A stretch of 64,000 bases of DNA from NCBI RefSeq assembly GCF_007565055.1, contig NC_044564.1, positions 77,644,563 through 77,708,562 on the forward strand, in the 5' to 3' direction. Each line of letters starts with the position of its first letter. Position 1 is the first letter of the stretch. Source of the stretch: Rhinopithecus roxellana. Its lineage: Eukaryota > Chordata > Mammalia > Primates > Cercopithecidae. This document shows positions 46,857 through 57,439 of this stretch, piece after piece. The notes beneath the pieces were generated by a model. It saw only the letters and a program-made list of their open reading frames with translations. It did not search any database and was not told where the DNA came from. A program made the position numbers and the translations under genes.

Positions 46857-47855
46857 ATCCCTTATTTATGGATGAGAACTCAGGGCTGGGTGCCGGCCTA
46901 AGTACCAGAGCCATTCTCTCTTGAATTGTCTTTGATGTAGATGCAAAAGAAATGAGATCATTTGGAGTCATCCAGTTACTACGATGTTGGCTTAAAAAAT
47001 AATTTCACGGCTCCTCATGGCTAGTTATCTATGTACCAGCAAATCTCCATCACTTTTGCTTTTTTAATTTACCTATCAGAAGGCTGGGACACCACTAGGC
47101 CGCAAAAAGATGTACTCCTATAAGTGTTTGCTTTATCATTTTTTTTTTCTGAATATCTCTTAAAGAGCAACATTAATGGTAGGTTTAAATGAGATAACTA
47201 CAATATATAAAACATCAAAATGTAACCAGAAACATTGTAAGCATTTGATCATCTTCTTCCATGAATGATGTTTTTTCTTTCCTGTAAATAAAGCCAGGAA
47301 AAGCCATTGCAGAATGCAGAGTTTTGTTGATCAGGTTCTTTTTGCATTCACTAGAAACTTGCAAGAAATCTTAGACATTTCTATATTTTTTATCTTCCCC
47401 CAGAGTGAAAGACAAACAAAAATCCCCAAAATACATCCTAACAATGTGGAAGAGATAGTGTGCAAACATTTTTTATACTGCCTTCCATAGAAGATAAACT
47501 GGTGACGAGCTAAGGTAACTGAATTGTATGTAAAGTTGTTTGAGACTTTCATTTTGCATGGACTATTTCTGGTCTAGTAAACAAACAGTAATTTGGAAAA
47601 AAGGTTCACATAGGAGAAACCATCTGCCATAATTATTTTAAGGTCACTTATTCTTCTGGACTGTGTTCTTATCAAATAAACAGTACAACTCTAGCTTGCC
47701 TATATTCTGCCCTTTCTAAATTACCATAGATGCAGAAAACAGGCTTTCAGGTAGAATCATGACACAAATGATAGAATAGAATCCTCTGTTAACTTTATAA
47801 TACTATATATCATCTCTGAACTTTGGTTTTCTCACCTGTAAAAATGGGTATACCT
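46857..47855. other. Unassigned sequence
   Basis: No gene or confident repeat. T-run near 47138. Confidence 0.45.
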
Positions 47856-48320
47856 TACAGTACAGAGTCCCCTTGGTTGAAACTTCCACTGCTCTCAAGA
47901 TAACATACACTTCTTAGTTCAGCATCAAGAACCTTGATGTTTTTCTGTGTTCCCCTCTGAATACAGCTAGAATCAGCCCCCTCCTCCCACTCTTCATCTG
48001 GTCAAGATGAAATATTTGCTTTGCTAGAATGAGCAAAATTCCCCGAACATATGCAGTTCCTTTTGCCTAGAAGATATTTCTTCCCTTACCTCATCACGCT
48101 ACTTTCTAGCCATACTTCTGTTCTCAATTTAGATGTGACCACTTCCTACAAGCTTCTTTTAACTCCTACTCACATCTAGATTAGACATCCTCCCCATGCC
48201 CTTACTTGAAAACCCTGTGCAACTCCTATACTGAACATTTTTGCAGGTATTTCATATCATATTTATATGTCTGTCTCCCTCACTAAAATTTAAAGTTCTA
48301 CGTGGCAGAAAATTTACTTA
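47856..48320 (+). mobile_element. L2 LINE 3' region, sense
   Basis: 'tttaactcctactcacatct', 'acatcctccccatgccctta', 'tatgtctgtctccctcacta' and 'aaatttaaagttctacgtgg' follow the L2 3' order (AACTCCTACTCATCC ... CTGTCTCCCCCACTAGACTGTAAGCTCC). Diverged. Confidence 0.6.
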
Positions 48321-50295
48321 CATTATTGCTATAGCAAAACAGTTGCAGCACAGATTTTAGCAGTACTAATAACTTCATTAGCAAATGTTAAATAATGAAT
48401 AAATTTTTAGGACTTTTACTAGTGATATAATTAAAAATCAATATCTATTGGTAGCAGGTTATGCTAATGTAACACTTACTCTAAACCAGATATGCATGTC
48501 TTTAAAACATATTCAGCTATCTCTCATTTGTCTTTCTTCAACCACTTTTTAAAAAGGTCCATCTTTCTTAAACAGTTCAAAAAATCACATTTTTAATTAG
48601 CCAAGTGCAGGACCATTTTATCAATTCCCACACATTAAAGAAAATCTCACTTACATGGATGAACAAAAGTGATAGCAAATTATTCAACTTTACATTGGTT
48701 TGTGGTGCAAACTCCTTATTGCATGACCAAAGCCTTATCATTTATGAGACTACTGAGGGAATTTTGGTGGTGTTTATTGTTGTGAATCCTATAAAAAATG
48801 AAACTCCAGAAAAAATAAAAAAAGCTTTGTGGTTTTTGATTCATATGTTTTAATCAAAAGACTAACAAGAAGCAAAGGAGCAGAAATACAAAATGGAAAT
48901 GGATACCTTTATTATTTGTCTTTGCTTTTAGAAATAGTTTGAGGGACACATTAAAAGCAAAAATCTTTAAAGGGCTTTGCAGGTAGACCACCTCCAGAAT
49001 TCTGCAAAGGCTTTGAGCCAGGCCCTGGCTACATACTAGGGAATCACCATGGAGTTCCAATTTACTGAATACTAGAGGATGGCACAACACTGTCATCCAT
49101 ACCCATAGACCCGGGGAGAATTTTCCTGGAACTTCTGAAAGAATTAGCAAGTTTATGAAGCTCAGTAATTGCTCTGCCCAGTGGACCACACCACCTCATT
49201 ATCCTCTGAAGCTTATTGAAGTTACATATGGAATAGGAGTTGGCTGCAGGATTAATCAAATATAATTGTCCTTGGAGAGATCATACATACGTATTAACTA
49301 AGACTTTTAAAGAAGACTTTGATAATAGCAAACCACCAGCTTGAATTGTAGATGAATTCATGTATAGAAATAATTCAGTTCAGTTCATTTTATCATAATT
49401 CACAAGTCACAATTAAAACTAGAGCAAAGGGAAGTAATCTCTGCAGTTACTTTGTCTTCATTAAAACATGCTATTTTCTTTAATACGTATTTTTATTTAA
49501 TGATATGTAATATTTAAAGAGTGTGTACAAAAGATACTGTAGGTAAAAATAAAAGCTATTAGTATATAACTGTTAATAAAAGACAAAAAAAATGCAGCTA
49601 AATACAGCCTTGCATCAAAATTGCAAAGGAAAAGAATGCAGAGAAAGTATACTCTGGAAGGAATATGAAAAAGAAATAAATTTGATCTTCTTGAGAGCAG
49701 GTATTATATTTTTTCACACATATTTTAGTTCAGCAAGGAACAAAATTGGTGTTAGATAATTGACGATTGGACTTAACTGTTTGTTGAACCAAACTTGAAA
49801 TTATAGGAGAAAAAGAAAGCAGGCCTACCCCAAAGTCACTGTAAATCCCCTATGTGAGAGGTCCACAGATTGGAGTGGATGAGCCAAATCCAGGCTGCTT
49901 TCTCTTTTGGTAAATAATGTTCTGTTGAAACATATTGGAATGTAGTTGTGTATGCACATGCACACACACAAACGCACACACATGCACACATGTATGGTCT
50001 ATGCCTGCATTCATAGCACAATGACAGAGTTAATTAATTGCACAGAGACCATATGTACCACAAAGTCTTAAATATTTATTATCATGTATAGGACAAACTC
50101 TTGCCCTATTTGCTTATTTATATTGTGAAATGAAGAGAACAGCCATGACCTGACATCTGTACAATCTTCCTAGCATTATCAGTTTCAGCCTAGTTTGTAT
50201 TATAGGCTCATGTGTCCTTAGGAAATCAGTACAGATATGAGATGGCAGTGTGAGATGTGAATGAAAAAAATCATGAAAAGTATATCATAATCTCA
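48321..50295. other. Unassigned sequence
   Basis: Nothing recognisable except a CA-rich microsatellite at 49950-49996. The open frames at 48605-48853 (plus) and 48854-49189 (minus, 111 codons) have no recognisable domain. 48848-48879 is one copy of a 32-bp direct repeat whose partner lies at 51035-51067. Confidence 0.45.
49950..49996. repeat. Interrupted (CA)n microsatellite
   Basis: CACA runs interrupted by AAACG and ATG. Confidence 0.85.
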
Positions 50296-50515
50296 TTTTA
50301 AAATTCTGGGCTCTTGCAGTTCTGAATTTGAATCCTGGGCTCTAGGGCTTGTCAACCATAATATGGGGCAAGTTGCTTAACTTCTAAGTATTCATTTCAC
50401 TTCTAGAAAACAGGGGTGGAAATATTCATTTCATAACATTGCCAAGGGGATTAAATAAAGTAACATAATTAGAGTATCTTGTTGGTAATACATGTTCAGT
50501 AAACATGTCTTATTC
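50296..50515 (+). mobile_element. MIR SINE, sense
   Basis: 'gttctgaatttgaatcctgg', 'ggggcaagttgcttaacttc', 'aaggggattaaataaagtaa' and 'catgttcagtaaacatgtc' match MIR in order (GGTTCGAATCC ... GGGCAAGTCACTTAACCTC ... GGATTAAATGAG ... GCTCAATAAATGTT). Confidence 0.88.
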
Positions 50516-51377
50516 TTTCATAAGACTAATCAGTTAATTAACCTTGTAGTGGACTTTCATTTTCCGGTATCTTTCCAACTGTAGTAAAGAGAGAATTGGC
50601 TAGTTATTTCAAAGCCTGCATGCCACCTCCCAACCTTCTGTAATTCTCAACAACAACAATCACAACAATAATAACAACACAAGTAATTTTATTGACTAAG
50701 ACTGGGACATAAGCTTCAAAGTATTTTTTATAAAATTTATATATGCAGTATTCCAGGAACATGACTGTTAAATTCAATGAGAAACTTGGTTTATTAATGA
50801 AACTAAGCTTTAACCAAAATCTTTTGACCCTCCCTTGGTGCATAGGACATAAAACACAAAGTTATTGTTCTTTGGTAAGTTAAGTCTCTGTAATTACAAT
50901 TATAAAAGCAACATTGACCGAACCTGAGAAACACGCATCAGAGAGTCTACATTATTACTTTGCACTTACATTTGCAGGATGTTCATTTAATTTTAAATGT
51001 TATTCTGTGTGGCTTTGTAAATAAATAACAATCTTTTTAATCAAAAGACTAACAAAAAGCAAAAGGATCTTTCTCTTTTTTTTTTCTGTCTTTACGTTGC
51101 CACAGAAAATTACTGTCAAATACACAAGTCTCAAGAGCTAGAAAGATAGCAAAAAGAAATAGGCTGCATTCAAACCATGAAGCATCAGTGGGAGTTTTGG
51201 AATTTCTTTATAGTCAGAACTTAAGAATAAGCATCTGTTTTGAGGATGTGGATCAATGAAGGACAGTGTTGATAAGTATATTCCATAGATTTCTACATTG
51301 ATACTAAAAGGAAGAACATTATAAGTTTTCTATGTCAAGGAACAGGCAAGGAATTGGTCAAGATTGGAAGAAGCTCT
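50516..51377. other. Unassigned sequence
   Basis: No gene. A short (CAA)n/(AAT)n-like tract at about 50649-50690. 51035-51067 is the second copy of the direct repeat with 48848-48879. Confidence 0.45.
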
Positions 51378-51816
51378 TGTTATGGCTTCAATGTGGATGG
51401 TCCCCACCAAAACTCATATTGAAGCTTGGTCCCCAATGTAATGGTGTTGAAAGGTGGTGTTACTTTCAAGAAGCATTTCAGTCATGAGGAATCCACCTTC
51501 ATAAAAGGATTAATGCAGTCTCTCAAGAGTGAGTGGGTTTTCACACTTGCTGGACTTGATTAGTTACTGTGACAGCACCTTGTTATAAAATGGGGTCACC
51601 CCTCAAGTTCTCTTTCTTTGACACCTGCCTGCTTTCCCTTCTGCTTCTCCATCATGTTATGGCACACCATGAGGCTCTCACTAGAAGCCAATCAGATACT
51701 GTTGTGCAATCTTGGACTTCCCAGTATTCAAAATTGTGATTCAGAATAAACCTCTTTTATTTATAAATTATCCAGTCTCAAGCATTCTCTTATAGCATGA
51801 GGAAATGGTCTAAGAC
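51378..51816 (+). mobile_element. Solo MaLR LTR (MST/MLT1A-like)
   Basis: Starts TGTTATGGCTTCAATGTGG ('gtccccaccaaaactcatat' follows) and ends GGTCTAAGACA, a complete MaLR LTR. A perfect 5-bp target-site duplication GCTCT lies at 51373-51377 and 51817-51821. No internal sequence remains, so it is a recombination-derived solo LTR. Confidence 0.93.
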
Positions 51817-51821
51817 AGCTC

Positions 51822-52340
51822 TCACATGACCTCAAGACTGTATTTGCTGCCATCACTGGGAAATATAATATTAAATATAAGAATCTATTTCCAGATAGTG
51901 TTTAAACTAGCATGAGTCTTTTGGTTTTTATTAATCAACACCTGCAAGGTCCTGTATGAAGAAAAAACTAGTTACTCTATTTTAGACGGCTCTTGAAAGT
52001 CACGTAAGAGAGTTGCCAGATCAGTGGCAACTAATATAGAAAACTAAGTGTGTTTTTGTATATGTGTGTGTGTGTGTGTAGACAATAGTTAACTTCAAGG
52101 AAGACAAAATGTGGTACAAAATTATATATACAATCATAATATAGTGTCATCTGTATATAAGATTTCCATAGTTATAATGAGGCAAACACTGAATATTGAT
52201 TGAACCATAAATTGTGATACACTTGTTTTGGTAGAACTGGCAAAGAGGATGCATGTACATGTGTATAGGTGCAGTGAAAAATCTAAATTCTGTTCCTCCA
52301 TAGTAGAAAACCAAAAAATAATGGCTAAAATTGAAAATCT
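51822..52340. other. Unassigned sequence with (TG)n
   Basis: A (TG)n microsatellite at about 52059-52079, otherwise unrecognised. Confidence 0.5.
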
Positions 52341-52354
52341 AGAAATAGCACTAT

Positions 52355-52676
52355 TATTCAGCAACATAGATGGAACTGGAGACGATTATCTTAAGTGAAA
52401 TAACCAAGAAACAGAAAGTCAAATGCCATATGTTTTCATTTATCAGTGGGAGATAAACAATGAGTACACACGGACATACAGGGTAGAATAATGGATATTT
52501 TAGATTCTAAAATGTGGAAAGGTAAGGAATAAAATAATTATCTATTTGGTACAATGTACACTTTTTGGGTGATGGGTATGCTAAACACCCAGACTTCACT
52601 ATTATGCAAAATTCCATGGAACAATCCTACACTGGTACTCCCTAAATTTACTATAGAAATTAAAAAATAAATGTAA
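52355..52676 (+). mobile_element. L1 3' end, sense, 5'-truncated
   Basis: 'agcaacatagatggaactgg', 'tatgttttcatttatcagtg', 'acactttttgggtgatggg', ending 'aaaaaataaatgta': an older primate L1 3' end. A perfect 14-bp target-site duplication AGAAATAGCACTAT lies at 52341-52354 and 52677-52690. Confidence 0.93.
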
Positions 52677-52816
52677 AGAAATAGCACTATCATGATGTTA
52701 TTTAGCAATATGGGGGAAAATTTTTTAAAAGTTGAAAGCAGATGCCTTTGAAAATGGTATTAGTTTTAATTATTTTTACTATAAACTTTGTAGTATTATC
52801 TGACTTAAAAATATAG

Positions 52817-53113
52817 ATGCCGGACACGGTGGCTCATGCCTATAATCCCAGCACTTTGGAAGGCCAAGATGGGTGAATCGCTTGAGCTCAGGAGTTTAGG
52901 ATCAACCTGGGCAACACGGCAAAACCCCATCGCTACAAAAAAATACAAAAATTGAGCCAGGCATGGTGGCACACACATACCTGCAGCCCCAGCTTCTTGA
53001 GAAGCTGATGTGGGAGAATTGCTTCAGCGTGAGAGGCGGAGGTTACAGTGGGTCAAGGTTATGTCACTGAGACCCTGTACTCCACCCCTGCAAAAAAAAA
53101 AAAAAAAAAAAAA
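52817..53113 (+). mobile_element. AluJ, sense
   Basis: Diverged Alu dimer starting 'gccggacacggtggctcatg', with AluJ-type 'gcttgagctcaggagttta', a rearranged right-monomer end and an A-rich tail at 53093-53113. Confidence 0.93.
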
Positions 53114-55395
53114 GAAAAGAAAAACGTAAAGAAAGTGTATGTGTATATTTCTTTGATAAAATGAAAATTTAATTTACATAAACCAAATATAATTGGTTTT
53201 AGAGCTCTTTTCAGGATGTTTAAAATTATGAGGTCTGTGGTAAACCTTTGTTCGTGTTGACTTTTCTTTCCAAATTGGCTTAGCAGCATAATTTTTGTTT
53301 TTGCTCTTTCCTCTCTAAGCTCAGGAACTATAGATGTCAAACGTTTGAATTCCCACTGATGAGCAAAACTAGATTTCAGAAGAGCATACTAGAAGTAGAA
53401 AATATAGGTTTTTGTTTTTTTCCTAGGAAGCAAATGCGATTTTATATCACAAGAACTTTTCCTGCGTATTTTCCTTATAGGTAATGATGCCTTTATTCAA
53501 GTCATGTGATTCCTAAACACTGTTCAGCAATGTGACTTCCAAATCCATAATCTTTTATTGAATCCAGTGGTTGTTTCAATAAGAATAAAGAACTTAATTA
53601 TATTCCTCAAAAGTTAGAGGCTTAATTAGCAACAATTGGAAGTATTACAATCCTGCTCTCTTCTGACAGTTTCATTAAAATAATCAATAGGCAGGTAGAA
53701 GGACTAGGGGATACGAAGCGGAAGGGAAGTGCTATTACTATTTGTTCAGATAGGGAGAGAGATAGAGTCAAAGACAGAGAGAGAAAGAGAGAGAGAGAGA
53801 GGTTTTTCTGTGTGTTTGTTTGTTTTTAAAGAAAACTTACAACATCCAAGGATGCTTTAATTTTCTAAGCTGTGCCCAAAGTTTCTTACTGGAAATTAAG
53901 GGACCTGAGATTCGAATTGAAATATCTTTCTCCAAAGTCTGCATTTTCATCAGCTAGCCAAAACTAAGGACAATTCGAAATCCATCCCAGGTCTGGGACC
54001 TTGCATTTGGTCCCTGCTCCTACAGTTGCTAAATATATCATGGATCTTTATGAATCCATTATTCATAAGATTTAGACCCTAACATTTATTTTAATACATA
54101 ACCTATATCTGTACATTTTTAGAGTACCTAAAGTAGAAATCTAAACAATTTTTGGATGCTTCCTTAAGCATCTCTGTTTCACTTTCTATATTATAGGATT
54201 AGCTTGCAGCTCTCTTCCAAAGCATGGCATAATTGAAGTTGTATAGTGAAGAAAACTTGGAAATGATCAGGGCCGGGGGAAACACAGAAGGGGTGAACAA
54301 TTTCTGCCAACATCATAAGAACTCTTTGAAAATCCTTGGCTATTAGCTAAAGAACAAGATTAGACTCATGTCAAACTTCAAAGCTCCTTTCTAACCACCT
54401 ATTTTAAAAAGCTTTTCTCTAGAAATAAAATAGTTTCCCTTTTCTTCACAAAACAGTGAGACATTTATATATTTTTTAAGATACAATTCTTTGAGTTTAT
54501 ATGAGAGGATGAATTCCTGTCTTGCCCTTTCTTGTCAAGGATTTTTCAAGGTAATAAACAAAAATACATGTAAACATTTTCCCAATTTGTGATGAGCAGT
54601 CAATAAGCAAAAAATGTTAATCATACTAATTTCTTCTCACTGGCAAAGTGATGCATAAATAATCTATTAACATACATGGGCCATCAGGGTTAAGCTGTTC
54701 AAACATTGTTATTGATTTCTTCCATTTCCCCTATGCTCACTTCTTATTCAACCAGTACTATATAACTCCTCTTTTCCATTATATTGTAAAACTTTGCTCC
54801 CTTGAGCATCCCTGTGAAGCTCTGCTCTTAAAACATTAATTAAAGGGAGGTGAAGTGTTTGACTAATCAGCAGAGGAGTCTGTAAGGCTCCAATGCTGAA
54901 TGACAAATGTCAATATCTGCTTTAGGTTTGTTGGATCAACCAGCCAATATGGAGAAACTGATCCATCATCTTGTCACCAATTCCCATAGCATCCCAGAAA
55001 CCTGCCAATTAAAAGAAAAGTTGTTATCACAATATATCACTCAGCCACTATTGCAGGAACATGATAAATAGGGACCTTTTTCTTCCTCTTTGCTGAGTAT
55101 TTGATGTCTTTTTTGAAAATTTATTCCATTTTTTAGGTTGATGCAAACTCAAATCCAAAATGAAAAAGAGCACCTTAAGATATATATTCCTCTGTTCTTT
55201 TTCCTGAAGCATAAATTAACATTTTGTTGAATAGGTATAAATTCTCGTGGACTTTTGAAAAGTGACAGAGATGGTTAAGACAGTAACTTGCATTACTGAG
55301 AACTGGCCAATTCAATAGCTCTTTTTCCTCACAAAGGCAAAGTTTTGAATTTTCTTTGGTGAATATTCACTAAAAAGTAGAAGGTGATATAACAC
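53114..55395. other. Unassigned sequence
   Basis: Contains a (GA)n tract at 53753-53801. 54540-55010 appears repeat-free with several homeodomain-like ATTA sites, which is only suggestive. No gene seen. Confidence 0.45.
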
Positions 55396-55399
55396 ACAA

Positions 55400-56150
55400 A
55401 TCCTTTAATATTCCTCATTCCTTAACAGGACAAAGGTATGGTACATAAATCTTTCCAGCCACATTTCCTGCCTCTCTCATACTCATACCCTTTTCTGTAG
55501 CTATTCTAATCTGCAGACAATCCTCACAATGTGACAAATATGTCTCTGGGCATGTTTTTGGATTATCTGGAAGGTTTTCCTGAACATCGGACCATTTGGT
55601 CAGCTTCTGCAAGTTCTTCCAGACTTGACTTCAGTACTACCTCCCCTTAGACATACCCTTGAAATCCACTCAAAGACTGAGTTAAAGACCCCTTTCTGGG
55701 CTGCTTCTCTTAACTTTTGTAACACTTGGTCCATGCCTCTATTCAAACCTAGATGCTTTAATCCTTTTACTGTAAATATGAGATCTTCTTATGTGTTTCC
55801 CTTTTAAGGTAGTGAGCTCCTCGAAGGATAGAAAGCATTTCACATGTGCCTCGTATTCCAATCACAAGCATAATGACTGGTACTAGTATGCACTCAGTTT
55901 TGATAATGCATCAAATTATTTTTAAAACTTATGCACTTAAACCTCTGAGCAGTTAGCCATTGCCTTAGAATCAAACCCAGCTTCTTATCATCTTTGCTCC
56001 CTTGTCCTTCCAGAGGTGAGGAGCCCAGCTCCTCATCTCTAGCTTCCTGTTCATCCAACCTCCCTATCCTTTATTTTGTCTTATTTCTAATTTACCTTCC
56101 TTTATTTTTTCCTAGGTGACAAGTTTCTACTTATCTGGGGTCATTTCTAC
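55400..56150 (+). mobile_element. L2 LINE fragments, sense
   Basis: 'caaagactgagttaaagacc', 'taaggtagtgagctcctcga', 'aggatagaaagcatttcaca' and 'ctggtactagtatgcactca' follow the L2 3' end order. A second segment around 55940-56150 ('cttctcatct'-like CT-rich) may be another L2 piece. Borders are vague. Confidence 0.6.
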
Positions 56151-56221
56151 ATGCTATTGCCTATGCCTTAATATCCTTTATCAATAATGTCAATATCAAT
56201 AATATCAATATCCTGGCCAAC

Positions 56222-56820
56222 CCATTTTTTTTAAAAGATGGGTTCTTGCTATGCTGCTCAGGCTTACCTTGAACCCTTGACTCAACTGATCCTCCTGCCT
56301 CAGTCTCTCAAGTAGCTAGACTCCAGGTGCATATCACCTCACTTGGCTTTAATTTTGTTTGTTTGTTTTTTTTTTTGTTTGAGACGGAGTCTGGCTCTGT
56401 CGCCCATGCTGGAGTGCAGTGGCCGGATCTCAGCTCACTGCAAGTTCCACCTCCCGGGTTCATGCCACTCTCCCGCCTCAGCCTCCCAAGTAGCTGGGAC
56501 TACAGGCACGCGCCCTCACGCCCAGCTAATTTTTCGTATTTTTAGTAGAGACAGGGTTTAACCATGTTAGCCAGGATGGTCTCCATCTCCTGACCTCATG
56601 ATCCACCCACCTCGGCCTCCTAAAGGGATTACAGGTGTGAGCCACCACGCCCAGCCTCCGCTTTAATTTTCACTGTGTTTTTTTGTTTGTTTTTTATAGA
56701 GATGAGATCTTGTTATGTTATCCAGGCTGGTCTCAACCTCCTGGTCTCCAGCTATCCTCTTGCCTCTGCCTCCTGAAAAAGCACTGAGATTACAGATATG
56801 AACCAGCATACCTGCCCTGT
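56222..56820 (-). mobile_element. AluJ, antisense, split by a younger AluY
   Basis: 56222-56356 ('gatgggttcttgctatgctg' to 'cacctcacttggctttaat') and 56671-56820 ('tatagagatgagatcttgtt' to 'accagcatacctgccc') join into one old Alu dimer when 56357-56670 is removed. The break lies in the central linker. Confidence 0.88.
56357..56659 (-). mobile_element. AluY, antisense, inside AluJ
   Basis: Close to consensus. The target-site duplication GCTTTAATTTT lies at 56346-56356 and 56660-56670, within the linker of the older Alu. Confidence 0.95.
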
Positions 56821-57075
56821 CTTCATTTTGAAAAGCCATTTCTTGAGGAGATATTTTCCTGATACTTTTCCCTGAAACCAAAATTATGTCTGAAATTGCC
56901 CAATCCAATGACATATTCATGGCTGTTATCTCACACGTAACATTGGTGTATAGATTCAGTCCTTTCCAGACAGTAAGCTCCATGAGAGGAGTCATGTTCC
57001 TTTTATTCACAGTTGAATCTGTGACACTGAGAAGAGACATTCAGTAAATCTTTGTAAACTGAATAAATAAATCTT
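56821..57075 (+). mobile_element. L2 LINE 3' end, sense
   Basis: 'ccagacagtaagctccatga', 'gaggagtcatgttcctttta', 'gacattcagtaaatctttgt' and 'aaactgaataaataaat' match the L2 3' end (CTGTAAGCTCC...GGCAGGGACC...CAGTAAATATTTGTTGAATGAATGAA). Confidence 0.85.
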
Positions 57076-57221
57076 GAATATATGAATAAAATTTTGACAG
57101 CACAAACTAAAGGCTGTAAATGTGAATAGTTGCCATTTAAAAATTAAGCTTTTGTAGTAAAATGTATAAAATATGCCTCTAAGGAAGTTATATTCTTTTT
57201 TTTTTAATTTTCTTCTTTTTT

Positions 57222-57227
57222 TTTATT
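57222..57227 (-). terminator. L1 polyadenylation signal AATAAA
   Basis: On the minus strand 'gtataataaaaaa' contains AATAAA immediately before the A-tail, as in other L1s. Confidence 0.8.
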
Positions 57228-57368
57228 ATACTTTAAGTTCTAGGGTACACGTGCATAATGTGCAGGTTTGTTACATATGTATACTTGAGCCATGTTGGTG
57301 TGCTGCACCCATCAACTCGTCAGCACCCATCAATTCATCATTTATATCAGGTATAACTCCCAATGCAA

Positions 57369-57384
57369 TCCCTCCCCCCTCCCC
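57369..57384 (-). other. L1 3'UTR G-rich tract
   Basis: The minus strand reads GGGGAGGGGGGAGGGA, the conserved polypurine, G-quadruplex-prone tract of L1 3'UTRs. Confidence 0.75.
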
Positions 57385-57439
57385 ATGATAGGCCCCGATG
57401 TGTGATGTTCCCCTTCCCGAGTCCAAGTGATCTCATTGT

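Noticed and set aside
48605..49189. 82-codon plus and 111-codon minus adjacent frames in unassigned DNA
   Set aside because: No domain, skewed AT-driven composition and no splice, promoter or conservation evidence visible from sequence. They could be chance.
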